A stretch of DNA of 64,000 bases. Origin: Zygnema cylindricum. Lineage: Eukaryota; Streptophyta; Zygnematophyceae; Zygnematales; Zygnemataceae. The DNA lies in contig JBBHKE010000584.1 in assembly GCA_037447655.1 (NCBI GenBank), positions 246,081 to 310,080 on the forward strand, read 5' to 3'. Below are positions 1 through 12,500 of the stretch, one piece after another. The position numbers and the translations under genes were made by a program. The notes under the pieces are model-generated. The model did no database searches. It had not been told where the DNA came from and saw only the letters and a list, made by a program, of their open reading frames with translations. Positions within the stretch are counted from its first letter, which is position 1. Each line of letters opens with the position of its first letter.

Positions 1-1872
1 CAAAAGAGCCCTATGATGACGCGGCAAAAATCATTACTGCGGCTATAACTATTTTAACAGTTCGTACGGCATTTCTGATTAATTTTTTTATGTGATAATG
101 TCTTGCCACAACAAATCATATGGGTAAAGCGTGGGCAATAATACATTCTGTTAGGTTAATGTTTATTTCTGCTTCACTTAGTATAGTGAGCGAGTTATAT
201 CACGGTAATCTTTTTGTTATTGGTATCGCACTTATCGTCATGATGCTCATAAGATTATTGATAACGTTATACCTACACCTGCTAGGTTATCTCAAAGGAT
301 AGCTTAGTGAGGTAATCATAATCATAAGACTTGTTCCTGACAAGTATTCACCAGTAATTACTGTTGCGGCAGTTGGGTTCTGTGATAACTGATTCCCTAG
401 CAGTTAACTTTGTAAGGCATGATGGTCTTAGCGCCTCTTTAGTTTTTGTATTATCAAGCAACAGATCAGTAATTTCCTTATTTTTCTCATGTTTTCAAAT
501 TTACACTGTTGCTGTAAATCTATGCTTACTTCTTTCATTGTAAGCTATTTTTCAAATCGACATGTTACATTTTGAACTATCTCGAGAATGGGGATGCAAC
601 TGTTTTTAACTGTGGAATCTTTAACGGAATAAAATTCCGTAATTTGTTTAGAATCATCCTTAGCAAATAAAATCAGGAAGAAGCTTTTGCTCTTCATCTC
701 TACAAATTTGGAATGGTTTCCAGGTACCTGGAAACATAGTGGCTCCTTCTGCCAAGGGATTAAAATTTTCATTGCAAACAAAAATTTTATTGTTATAATC
801 ACGGTGCATACTGCCATTCAACTTTTGGAGGAGTGTAGCATGCACCAAATGTTTGTTCATTGAAGCCAAATTTTATTTGTCACTATTACATGCTTAAAAG
901 TACCTTATTTCTTTTTCATCTTCGTTGTGTTTTTTTTTAATTATGTCAATTTCTACTCCCTTCTTCTTGTGCAAACATAAGAAACATAGAGCCAAGCTGC
1001 AATGAAATGATGATTTTTGGCATCACTGCCTTTCATACAAAGTGAAGCCACATCAAATAAGGGAAACCAATTGTCAATTCAAATAACCAATTCTGCATTT
1101 TCTCAAGCATGAGGGAAAAAAAAAATGGAAACCATAGAGATCTGCCAATACACCAAATGCAAGCTTTACCATTACAGAAACAAATTAAGAAATAATAGTT
1201 GTTCTTCCATTTTGACAATGCTGAATCTGGAACATGAATATGTGAAATCAACAAAACAGTTCTCCATAATAACAACCAATGATAAACATCCGTTCTTTCA
1301 CAAGACCTACGCATCAATTACACACTATTGATCCAGCTCCTGAAATCAATACACTAAAAAAATGGGCACTCTATTCTAAACGAAGTGACCGTTTCATAGT
1401 TTTTTTAGAGGCCATCTAAAAAAGACAAACTTTTTAAGAGCTGTCAGACGTAAAACCAATCGAGCTTATCCAGTAGCTTCTGCTATCTGATACACACCTG
1501 CAATGCACAGCTTTTAACAAACCTAAAAGCCTGATGTGTTCAGACTTAAACTTATTGTCTGCTTCTCCAATACTCGCCGCTTAACACTACTTTCCCATCG
1601 AATGTACACCCACTTGCAGGCCAATCTAAAGCCATCAGAAAAATGGCAGTCCAATGCGGACACTTAAAAAGACCAAAGTTAAAGGGAAGCAGACACAGGA
1701 TTGTTCGGCAATGCTCCGACTGTCAGCTCTCAATACCATGGAAAAGGTGGTTTCAGTTCCACAGTAAGAAATTCCAGCATAATTTTCTGCAAAAGGACAG
1801 CTCACTGCTTCACCTCTGATCTCAGAAATTTCCTCCAAAGCTTTAAGATATTGCTTATTTCTTTTTTAAATT
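1..1872. other. Gene-poor 3' flank of the KCS gene
   Basis: AT-rich DNA downstream of the 3-ketoacyl-CoA synthase gene. Apart from a possible decayed coding fragment at 545-869, I see no gene, RNA gene or clear repeat here. The 3' untranslated region and polyadenylation signal of the KCS gene must lie just left of 1873, but I cannot place them. Confidence 0.6.
545..869 (-). pseudogene. Possible frameshifted coding remnant, unknown family
   Basis: Two overlapping minus-strand reading frames (660-869 and 545-700) together read like one protein with ordinary composition, including a segment with MFPGTWKPF and one with FAKDDSKQITEF. They are in different frames and would need a single frameshift near 690-700 to join. 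I do not recognise the family. It could be a gene fragment carried by a transposon, the end of a gene that begins elsewhere, or chance. The surrounding AT-rich sequence makes chance open frames common. Confidence 0.22.
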
Positions 1873-3468
1873 CTAGTCAAAAGAAGGCACCGAAACAGGC
1901 AGCTTGTCTATACAGTCTGCCCAGGGCCCTGCATTTTTCTGAGATTTAATGGTACGAAGAGCTCTCCAAACTGCACTGTTACACTTGAATCCACTTCCGA
2001 AAGCGATTTGCCAAACTCTGTCCCCTTTCCTTACTCTCCCTTTAGCTTCTGTATATGCAAGCTCATACCAAATAGAAGAAGAAGAGGTATTTCCAAATCG
2101 ATACAAAGTCATTCTTGAAGGCTCCACATGCCACCTGGAAAGCTGGAGATTCTTCTCAAGTTCATCAATAACTGCTCTCCCACCCGCATGAATACAGAAA
2201 TGTTCAAATGCCAGTTTGAAGTCGGGAATGTACGGCTTAGCTTTAAACTTGAAAACTTTCCTTGCCACCAAAAATGCAAAAAAGAGGAGCTGTTCTGACA
2301 AAGGCAGAACCAACGGACCCAAAGTGGTGATATTTGTTTTCAGAGCATCTCCAGCAATCGCCATCAGATCCTTTGACAGAGACACTCCAAGAGTTCCGTT
2401 CTCATCTTGTTCCTGATAAACACATCGGAAACATTTGTCATCTGCACCTTTATGCGTTCGCACTGTGTGGACAAGTTCATATTTTGATCTTCTTCTATCT
2501 TTTCCTCGATTTGAAAGCAATGTCGCAGCACAGCCCATTCGGAAAAGACAGTTAGGAATCAGCATAGAACGCCTATTCCCATGGTACCAGTTAAGTGTGA
2601 TATTTTCCGTACTGACTACAAGGGCATAACTGCTTCCATGTACCTGTAGCATATCTTTTGCAAGATCAATAGCAATAACTCCTGCGCTACATCCCATACC
2701 TCCAAGATTAAAAGATTTAATGTTTCCCCTTAATCCGTACTTGTTGATGATCATGGCTGAGAGCGATGGTGTCGGATTAAATAAACTGCAGTTGACGACA
2801 AGAATGCCAATATCTTTTGGTTTCAATTTAGTCTTCTCCAAAAGCTCATCTATGGCTCCAAACATCACTTGCTCAGCTTCTGCCCTTGCATTTGCCATAC
2901 TAGGATTTGGAGGAATCAATCTAACTCCCGGAGGCAAATAAGTATCGTCTCCCAATCCCGATCGTTCCAGAACCTTCTGCTGAAAAATGAGACTCTTCTC
3001 GTCAAATAAGCCACACTTAACAGAATGCTCCATAAAATGTGATGTCGGAGCTTTCAATTCATCCGGAGGAACATAACAGGCATAGTCTACCAAGTATACG
3101 GGCCGAGGGCGTGACATCAGGTAGACGGTGGCTCCAAAAACGACAGCAGCAAGACACGTGAGCACACTGACAAGGTTGAACTGGAGGTGATCCCAAAGAA
3201 GTGCCACGTCAGCAGGCTGCATTCTGAGAAGCTCCACGGCCACTGAGAGGAAAAGCGGGATAAGGAGAAGAGTGACGCCATGAGTGATGAGATGATGGTA
3301 ACCGAGTTTGACGTATTTGAGATTCACGGATTGCAAGAAATCTGGCAATCCACGGTTGCGATTGACTCGAATGGACACGTCAGATGGAACAGTAGCGCCA
3401 TGAGTGGGAGACTGACTGCCAGGTGGAATGAAAGGCGAAGAGAGGCTCCCGTCGCCGCCCTTCGCCAT
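1873..3468 (-). CDS. 3-ketoacyl-CoA synthase (very-long-chain fatty-acid elongase condensing enzyme)
   Basis: A single uninterrupted frame of 531 aa ending in TAG. Start chosen at the ATG at 3468, which sits in a strong plant context (ACCATGGCG); the frame stays open a little further upstream without another ATG. Known role of the family: an ER-membrane enzyme that condenses malonyl-CoA with long-chain acyl-CoA, the first and rate-limiting elongation step for waxes, cutin or suberin precursors and sphingolipids. Seen in the sequence: two N-terminal membrane segments (about residues 61-82 and 97-118), then the FAE1/CUT1-type condensing domain. The catalytic triad is visible as Cys260 in GGMGCSAG, His427 in HAGGRAV and Asn460 in FGNTSSSS. 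The motif [14 protein letters not shown] lies at about 293-306. Length and residue spacing match active plant KCS proteins, so it is probably functional. Which KCS subfamily it belongs to cannot be told by eye. Confidence 0.96.
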   Translation of the reverse strand: MAKGGDGSLSSPFIPPGSQSPTHGATVPSDVSIRVNRNRGLPDFLQSVNLKYVKLGYHHLITHGVTLLLIPLFLSVAVELLRMQPADVALLWDHLQFNLVSVLTCLAAVVFGATVYLMSRPRPVYLVDYACYVPPDELKAPTSHFMEHSVKCGLFDEKSLIFQQKVLERSGLGDDTYLPPGVRLIPPNPSMANARAEAEQVMFGAIDELLEKTKLKPKDIGILVVNCSLFNPTPSLSAMIINKYGLRGNIKSFNLGGMGCSAGVIAIDLAKDMLQVHGSSYALVVSTENITLNWYHGNRRSMLIPNCLFRMGCAATLLSNRGKDRRRSKYELVHTVRTHKGADDKCFRCVYQEQDENGTLGVSLSKDLMAIAGDALKTNITTLGPLVLPLSEQLLFFAFLVARKVFKFKAKPYIPDFKLAFEHFCIHAGGRAVIDELEKNLQLSRWHVEPSRMTLYRFGNTSSSSIWYELAYTEAKGRVRKGDRVWQIAFGSGFKCNSAVWRALRTIKSQKNAGPWADCIDKLPVSVPSFD

Positions 3469-5984
3469 GGTAGAGGCGACGTTTAGCAGAAAGGTTAGAT
3501 TGAACAAAGGTCAGGTTGAAAGGGGAAAGAAAACGGAAGTGGCGAAATTCTGCCAAAAATAATGGTTACTGGATTCAAACTTGGCAAGTTTAAAGTTTGG
3601 GGTACAGTGAGTTCAAACGCAGCAGGAGAAGAGTGATGTAGAGGTTTTACATAACATCATATGTTGCATCACAATGACACGTGCCGCTTGCGGGCGAATG
3701 TCGGAGGCAGCAATAATTGAATTCCTCATAGCCGTTCGGTTTTAATTTAACTATCCGACGCGTGTTGCGTGTTGTTTATTGGCGTTTGGTTTCAACAGCA
3801 GCCACTAACTAAACGACGTTTAGCTGCCTGTTTAATCGTTTAGTTATTCCTTTAATCGCTTGTATCGGTTTTCAATTTAAAAAACCATAGAAAAGGCACC
3901 GCTTATCTCCAAAATGCGTGTTTTTTAAACATCTTCGATTTAATCTGTTCAATCTTTTGTTATGGTAAATTGTAAACAATGAACATCAATTTTGATGACT
4001 TAATGTCAGTAAACATGTAAAGTAAACCTAGAGAAGTCAAAGTATCTCAACCTATTTTAACAAATTGAATGGTTGATCATGTGTAGACTAAATAATTATA
4101 TAAATGTGAATCAAGGTGTGAGGATAATCATATTCATATCACTCTCTATCCAAATAAAAACAATATGTAGCAATCACGATGAAAATTAAAATAGTGTATA
4201 ACATAATGATAAATTGTTGTTGATGCGTACCAAGACTTAAAATTAAGTCGTGGCTGTTGTTTTCAACTTCGATATTGTGTCAATAGTAAGCGTAACCCAC
4301 GAGATTGCCATAAGTATTAAAAAGGAACAAAAAAATACCATTTAACAATATTAGGTGCTTACATTTCGGCCTTTTTACTTTATGCTAATCAATTAAATTT
4401 TTTTTTTTCGAATTCCAAACATCTAAATACATGCAAATAAATATTTTCCGCTTATAAGTTAAATTTGTACACGTTTAAATGTTCAAAACTTTGCTTTGGA
4501 TGCATATTAATATAATTAATATACAAGGATAAAGTATTTTGCCCTTTAAAATAACATTTAGTTGGCACATCATACGGTTTCTTAAATAAGTACCATATTG
4601 TCGTCCTCGTCTTTAACGTAATATTTTTTAAGTGAAATATAATTACATATACCAACGTTGCAAGTAAGCATAGTACCACTATCGTTACCAACCAATGAAT
4701 TTTTTTTTAAGACAATCATACACGAATTTAAATATTAGGGTTCTTTTAAATACAACATTATATTATTTTTTTATCAATATAAAAACTACAGTCGTATATT
4801 GTATTTTGGTGATAATGGAATCATATCATATACGTGTTTTATATAATACATATAAACGTTGCTCAAAACTACACCAGAAATAGTTATTTTTACCTTTGTA
4901 TAATGCGAGAAGTTTATCGTGATTTTATATTTAGTTTAAATAAACCATAGTATAAGAAAATAATCATTAGTCGCCTTGTGGTATGTTTGGTTTTTTTACA
5001 TATATCGGCGTCCACCTAACGATAACGTTGCATTCGTTTTGTACAAAAACAAATGTTTATTGCGTGTTGAAAGACACCGTGCACACCCACAATAACAAAT
5101 TAATGTCGAATACGATGTTAAGCGTTGGTTGTGTTACGAAGATGTTGGGCCTTGAAAGAAAGGCTTTAACAAGTTATGTGTGTTTCGCAACTCAATAATC
5201 CATTTTTTTCCTTATTTTAAAACATCACAATTTATTACTGTAAAATTCTGGCAAGTCGACGTCGTCAAATATTTTTTTCACGAACTTAAAAATCTAGTGT
5301 GTGACTTAAATAAAATTTTAATTATGCGGGGCATGTCCTTAATAGCTAGTTATGGCTAACATAGATGTTGAGTATTCATTAGTGGATTTTTGTGGCCTGA
5401 AGCACAACTCGATTTTCGACAAAAAAATTATTACCTTGGGCCTGTTTTTTTTTCAATTTGATGAATATGGCATTTATTATTTATTGGCACAATCTTCCAT
5501 AAAACGTTGGAAGAAGAGTTGAACGCTTCTATTATTATAAATGTGATTTATTATTATGGTGGTCAAATCTCTTTGTAAACCGACTCATTTTTGCTTGGTA
5601 TTCCATCAATATGGGACTATCAGTAAGCCGCGTATGTTTTGCAAGAGGATTTTGAAAGCACCTTCTCATTTAAAATTAAGCAACATGTGTCAACTTTACT
5701 ACTTACTACAAGGTAGAAAAAAAATCTTGTGGTCTCAATCACGAAGGTCTCTAATTGCTCGATTAATCATTAAACGTAGAGCCTTGACGAATTAGTGATT
5801 GAAGAACTATGATGCATGATGAAATGGTGTTAAAGTTAATGTTTTATAGGCGTGGGATTTATAATAGTGTTATGAATTACAATTAAATTATAGTTCTGCA
5901 TAAATAAAGGCTCACTCAAGTTAGAGCGAGTAACTCTATTAGCGATGAGCAATATAGCCGGTTTGTGAACCGTTAAAATAAAAT

Positions 5985-6033
5985 ACTCTAAGGGCAAAAA
6001 AACAATGGCACTGAATCAATGTAACTCGCGGTG
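5985..6033 (+). mobile_element. Right end of a CACCGCG-type MITE
   Basis: The sequence ends in ACTCGCGGTG followed by TA. It shares the block GGGCAAAAAAAC...GAATCA with the copy ending at 10126, and the terminus resembles the better-preserved elements at 54933-55472 and 56514-57128. The left end is not defined; ATTAGCGATGAGCAATA near 5938 may be part of it. Confidence 0.45.
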
Positions 6034-7709
6034 TACTTTAATCAAATTGGACCGCGGCGCTGCAGCAGCAGCGCGAAATTAATTTTGGTGGACACACGAA
6101 ACATCATAAAATGATGTTGTGTGTGTTCTGTCGACCTATGGACGACGAGAAACGGTTTTTACTCTACTTGGAGTGTTCGATTTGGACAATTATAAAAAGT
6201 CGAGTCCGTTCCATGTGATTAGCTTGGTTTCGACTTGGTTTGCTAGCCGCCGTCTTACCATTCTTAACGGTGGCAGGAGTTGGAAAATCGACGTCGAGAG
6301 ATCACTCAAACTGTACGAATATGACATTCGAGCCGTCGATCTGAACACTGAAACTTGTGAAGAGTTTCGACGGCCATCAGAGGAGGCACGACCTAATCTA
6401 CTGACCTCTTCCGACACGTTTGAGGTGTGCGATGACTACTGTACCGTACGGAACACCGGGTTATCGCAGATAGCGTTATTGTCGTGAAATGCTAATAAGA
6501 CGGCACGGCTTTTTCCCGCTTTCCGAAAAAAAACAGGCTGCTACTGTACCGTAGTGTTTTGTCCCGATCTTTGTACTGGAAACTCTGCATGCAGTTGTCA
6601 GACTCCTACCTGGACGACACGTGGAAAAATGTCACGTTACAGCTGTCTCTCGCAGTTGCTTGGCTCAGTCGAGTTTCATTAATTACTGCACGTGTCCGGA
6701 AAATAAGCAACCACCAATTGCAGGGAGCAGCCTTATTCAAATCGAACCGACTAAAAGCGAAATGTACTGCTGCACATGTCATAAAAAGGACAACAAGTAT
6801 CATCGCCAACATTGAATGTACTGATATTAAACTTGGAAAGGCATAAATAAAAGTGGCGGCGTGAACGACGGCAGGACCTGCGCTGTAATCTCGCAGATCT
6901 TCGCGGATAGCTCTACATTTCGGTGACTATGAAGGAGAAGCGATCCTGGATACGGCCGCCTGTACCATCCACGTGTCCAACATTTGTTTGCCCCTGACGG
7001 CCCTATGCTTCACGCATACCATAAAGTAGTCTGAACGCTCGAAACCGTACTCACGTACGATACGCGCGCCAGTACAACACGCACACAGTTCATGTAGTTA
7101 GGTCAAAATCTTTTTTTAATTTATCCGACTGTTAGGTCAAAATCTAAAAACTTACGGTTGAGATGCACACCAATAGTTAAAGAAATGTATGGGCTAGTTA
7201 AGAACTGTATGGTTTTTCGTTCGGAGTAATGTGGATATATTGCAAAGGGAGGTGAAAAATGTCTTGCTCCAAAAATCAATCTACAAAGTTGTTACTGGTG
7301 TATAATTTAGGACGAGAAGATCCAGGACTACAAACTATTACCACGTTAAAATTTCAAACAAATTGCCCATACTTCATCGAAGCGAGAAAAAGAGAAGAGA
7401 AGAATATAGTGGAGAGTCTTATTAGAGGAAAAGTTGCCAACATTTGCAAATTGATGGAGGATGCAGATGTATAATGTACCACAAAACAATCCAAGACCAA
7501 CAGCTGTATAAGACGAGAAAACCAAATACTTAGAAGTGCCAACCAAATCAAGATCTTGACCAAATGATTAGCCTCGTCTGACGAACCAGATGCAAAAGGA
7601 GACGAAAAAAGAAGACGGATTGCCAAGAGATGCTAATTGGGCGACAGTTCCTAGTGTCCTGTACTAATCAAACCTTTAGTGTAAAGCAAGACTTTATTAA
7701 AAAAAACGC

Positions 7710-7760
7710 GATGGTAAACCATTTGAGTCCATCTTTATTATTAAGGGGTATAAAACGGTT
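7710..7760 (-). repeat. Dispersed GATGGTAAACCAT repeat, likely 3' end of a LINE-like element
   Basis: Contains GATGGTAAACCAT followed by TTGAGTCC and an A/T-rich tract. The same core and neighbourhood occur at about 22606 next to the 3' end of a LINE-like element, at 24504, at about 41292 and, on the other strand, at 41868. It is probably a short 5'-truncated copy of the same element. Confidence 0.45.
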
Positions 7761-9500
7761 TCACTAAAGCCACACTGCCCCGTGAAGCGGTGGTAGAGTT
7801 AACATGTGACTTCTACGTTTGAGGTGGTGATAAAGAGAGAGGTGTGGGGGAATAGACGAAGTGACCAGAGGTAGTTGATCAAGAAGATAATTAAACGGAG
7901 AGGGAACTGGGAAAAAAGGGGATGAATAAAAGGGATTGGGAAAGAACCATATTGAACATAACACGCAGAGTAGATAGGGAAAGTAGACAAAGTTTTTTTT
8001 TTCCTTTTCAAATGATGTCCGAGATGTGCGATTATCATCTTAATACAGATCTACCCGACTGATTGACTGTGAAAGTGTATGTAAAGGATGGCAAAAAAAA
8101 TAAAAAATGCCAAATGATAGATGTAGAGATGCCGATATGCTGAGAGACGGAAAATAGGGATCCGGTCCATAGTTCTTTGGAGATGAAGAACATCAACTTC
8201 AACCTATCTGAAATGGGAGGTGGAAGGTTGGAAAAATAAACGATAAAATAAAAATATGATACAATACAAAACAATCGTCTGTTCCAAACAATCATCTACA
8301 CAGTATAATTGCTTTTATCGTGTTCAGTAGTTTCTTTAAACTTTATTTGTCATTTAGTTTTTTTAAACTTTATTTGTCATTTTTGTACATATGTGCAAGA
8401 CACTTTTTAACTCAACAAGAATAACCACAGCTTGTACAGGTTCAGAAAAAACCCTAAAAAACCCTCTGTCATGAGGTTTCCCTATCCTACATCAGGCTAT
8501 AAGCACATTTTTCCCCAACGATTGGATCCTTTTAACTGTCGATGGACCACAAAAGAAATAGCATTTATTTTCTATTTTTTTATTATTCTCAAATAAATTT
8601 TAAACCGGTCGGGAAATTCTCAGCAAATTCCAAACACACTGGAAGGAGGATTTCAAACGTATGACCTGGACTCATACTAAATTACTTTCTAGGGTTTCCT
8701 AAAATACTTTCCAGGTGTAATTTACAAAAGTCCACCTAATGAGAACCTACTCAAAACAACAAATCATTCCTATTTTCCACCACTCAATTCCTAATATGCA
8801 TACACAGTATTTAAAGCAGTGTACTTATTAAGGAGACTGAAATCCACAAGGTCGTCTATACAGGACTCCTGATTACTACTATGGAAACAAAAAGACAGGG
8901 CAGAATGATGATTTATCGTATTTGAGACGAAATTGGTATCCATAAAAACCTTATAAAACCCTCCATCTTATCTCCCGCCTGTACAAAAAACGACAAAAAT
9001 ACTAGGTACTTACTCTCCCTCCTCTTCTCTTGTTCTCTCTCTGTCTCTCTCAACTCTGCTTCATTCATAGCTTCAGCTGGAGATTAATCACCGAATTGAC
9101 TAACTGAAAAGTATAATTCTACATTCTTCCACAAGTGTACAGCTTATAAAAAAAAAGATGGGGCCATTTCCTGTATGTTTGTCAACTAGTCGGTACCTTT
9201 GCTTATTTACCTTAGAACCAAGAACGAGGATAGCAAACTGTAAGAAACTGTATTGGTATACTTACTACTACTGGAGCCTCTTCTTGTTATTTGATTCCTT
9301 ACCAAACTAGTCAGAAACTATCTCAAATTATCTCCAAAATTCTCAAATTATTTCAAATGATGGATGACCTCATATGCCCACGGGCAGAGACCAACCGTAC
9401 TAAGAACACTTACAAGCGGAAAAGAAAGAGTACCTTTTTGACTAGTAGTCAATAACCAACCAAAAAACTGGTGGGTGGAGTAAAAACAAACCGTCAAAGA

Positions 9501-12500
9501 TTACCCATGGGTTCGCTTTATAGTAATTGTCCCGTTACCAAGAGTGCGAAGTCGAGTTACATGTACAACTGTCCCATCAGAAAAAGGATGAACTTTTTCG
9601 ACTTCATTGGAAGGCCCTCCTTGGCTGGAAGTCCTGTGCCGAGAGAGAGGAGGGATAACAGACGAGAATACTCTTGATGGAAAATTTTCTGGAGAAATTG
9701 TTCGCTGACGTTTGCTAGTCTTGTTGATCATATGATTCAAATCCTGTCAACGGACAAAGCAGAGATTATTATTTTCTGCGTGGAAGTTAAAAGAAAATCC
9801 ACAGGGTGGTCCACCAACACTAGTGTGGTCATTTTGCTAACACAGTGACCACTGTTAGAAATGATGTCAATTTTACAATAATTAAATACTTTCCCCTAGA
9901 TTGGCTCAGGTTAGTTTTATTTAGGAGTTAAATAAAACCAATTTACAAAAACTTCATTCGTAAATAGAATGGATAAGAGTATTATGGCCGCTGAACGATT
10001 GTGAACCGCAAATAGTACAAGCCTTGACAAAAAATACTATTCATAACGCTATTTTGTGTTCAGAGGGCAAAAAAAACTGGAACGGAATCAGTGTTACCAA
10101 CGCTAATGGCGATTCATAGTGCGGTGATTCACTAACATTGACTGTGCATTTACCTTCTATATAGAACCTAAATTATCGTTCCATTTGCAATGTGAACATC
10201 TTATTAGGTTTCAACAACCTTACCTTAAGAGTGAGACTTCCATCCACAGAATTCGGCTTCACCAGGCTGAAAGGCGAAATGGACCCACTGACAAGAGTTC
10301 TTGGACTGAGAAGCTTTTTGGGAGAAAGACGGTTAAAGTCCGGCACCAAGGACAAATTGCGAGCTCTATTTAATCTTCCATTACGCTGTCGATTAGGAGA
10401 GGTACTAGAGGGAGCAGGGGGAGCAACCCAACCAGAAGGAGAAGGGCTACACTTTGGACTGCAATTGGGTCTCACAGATGTACGGCTGAGCTGTGGACTA
10501 GAAGGCACCATAGAATGAGAAGGAGAACCAGAAACTGCTCAACCAGCAGAAACAACACAAGAAAATAAAAGTTCTTTTGAGTCAATTTAAGCAAAAGCAA
10601 TGGGCCCAGAAGGCAGTTTGGGTGAATACCAAACTTTTCCTCAGATAGTGTGAATGAATAACCCTTTTATCAGGGCAATGAGTCAAAAATGACGCCAATG
10701 ACAAAGAAAAGGGAAAAAGTGGCTCTCAAAATTACTGTACAAAAAGAAAGTGTTTTTCTACCTATCTTTCTGTTGCAAACAGCATTGCCATTACAAATAA
10801 AATTGCGAAGGTCCTGATTCTTTCACATTTCATTAACTTCAAGAAAGCAACAACCAAGTAATGATTCAGAGGTCATCAGATAAATGTACATTGCTATAAA
10901 TGTGAAATGATAGGGACGAGGACCTAAAAACGAAATCAGAAAAAAAGCAGAAAAAGCTGACATAACAGTCATTGTCGTCATTTTTATTTTTATTTTAGTA
11001 AGTAAACATGAAATGCAAAGGTATAAGAAACCATAACCAAAGAAGCTCGCAACAGGTCGCATGAAAACAAAACTAAACAAAAAATTGATACCATGTTCCA
11101 AACCAAGAACCAAAATTTACAGCATACCTTCTGAAATCCCCTCTGAGAAGGATGGTTTTGATTTTTTCGTGTTGTTTCTGAATATCATTCTGCATTCCGA
11201 TGGAGTTCCAGGTGTAGACCCCTCCTCGGGAGTTATCCTTTTATTTTCTAAACATTGAGCGGAAAGAGTGCCTGATCCAACCAAAAGAATAATAAGTTTC
11301 TCAGATCCCTGGCAACTAGAACTACACTGTAAAGCGTAAGTAGAGTCAGGAAATTATTATTGTGTGGTCTGAATTTGTTTTATTACTTCTAATCCAGTTT
11401 TCGAATGACGTGGCTGATTTTGAACCGTTTAAAGAATTAGCGTTAAGAAAAAAAGAAATTTGTACCATTGATAATAGTTTAGGTTCAAGGGCTAAAATTT
11501 AGGGGCATCGAATGAAGTGTAATTGACGTCAATAATGATACGTGGCGTCCTTTCTCCATCCTGAATATTCTGAATTTATAATACTTACAGAATAGCTATA
11601 CTGTTGCTGTGAGGCACGCCTAATTTATTCATTAAATACAATATTGATATTTCACATAATCCTTTTGAATGATGGAAATTTTGCAGAATAACAAACCAAA
11701 GTGAGTGACAGGAGAATTACCTGGTGATCCAGACTTCCGAATGTCTTTCAGATGTAAAGTTCCTAAGTCAGAGGTCACACGACCGGTTTTCCAAGGGGAA
11801 GTTGGAGAAGTGACCAGCATTTCCATGTTGCTTTGTACAGATATAAGTCCACAGGTTTCAAGAAGATTGCCTCCATCTGTTTTTGCAGTAAAACTTATCA
11901 GTTGGTGGAACATTCATGAAAACTGAACTGGGACCGACTCAACACAGAAAGTCATCCCATTATCTTCAAACTGCAAAAGAAAAAATTAACAGTCAAAACG
12001 CTCTAACAGCCCTATATCCAGCTCAAAGAAAGGAACAAGACTTTCATAAGAACATAGCCTTACCAGAGCAGCTTCTTAAGTTGTCAACTTTCTCATTAGC
12101 AGGGCCTTCATATGGACAAGGCTGCAAGGCAGAAGGGCTCATTATTCCTCTGAGCCTGATCATTCCCGGTTTTAGCTTTTCTGAAAATTTGTTTTTTACT
12201 CCAGTATTTTGACGTTTCATAGTCAGTGACGAAACTGGCTCAGTATGAGGAGGGGGGAAACAAGGGTCACCAGTATCTGAAAGGCCCACTCTCCTCAAAA
12301 AGCATCCATCAGTATTTTAAGCATCAAGAAGCTAGTACTTTAAGTTTGTGATTTTTTCATGTCTCATATGAAATCCCCAAAGAGGATACGGGACATTAAC
12401 CTTAAAAAAACGAAGGCTATAACTACTCAATACTTTAACTAGGTAACCTCAACCGAAAACTGTAAGACTCTATCAGGTACAAGCCTTGAAGGTTAAATCT

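Larger units (their letters stand above)
3469..9500. other. Long gene-free stretch between the KCS gene and the Ser/Pro-rich protein gene
   Basis: The KCS promoter and 5' untranslated region must lie just right of 3468; a CACGTG box sits at about 3678. The rest is AT-rich, with a somewhat GC-richer island at about 6000-7100 full of GTAC/CGTACG words. An open frame at 6119-6487 (122 aa) resembles nothing I know. The stretch holds a MITE end (to about 6033) and one copy of the dispersed GATGGTAAACCAT repeat at 7710. I see no convincing gene. Confidence 0.5.

Noticed and set aside
1949-3486. Several plus-strand open frames opposite the KCS gene
   Set aside because: Shadows of the KCS coding sequence. 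None resembles a protein family, while the minus strand has a complete catalytic triad.
6119-6487. 122-aa plus-strand open frame in a GC-richer patch
   Set aside because: No recognisable motif, no splice-compatible neighbours found, and the antisense strand is also open. Not supported as a gene by reading alone.
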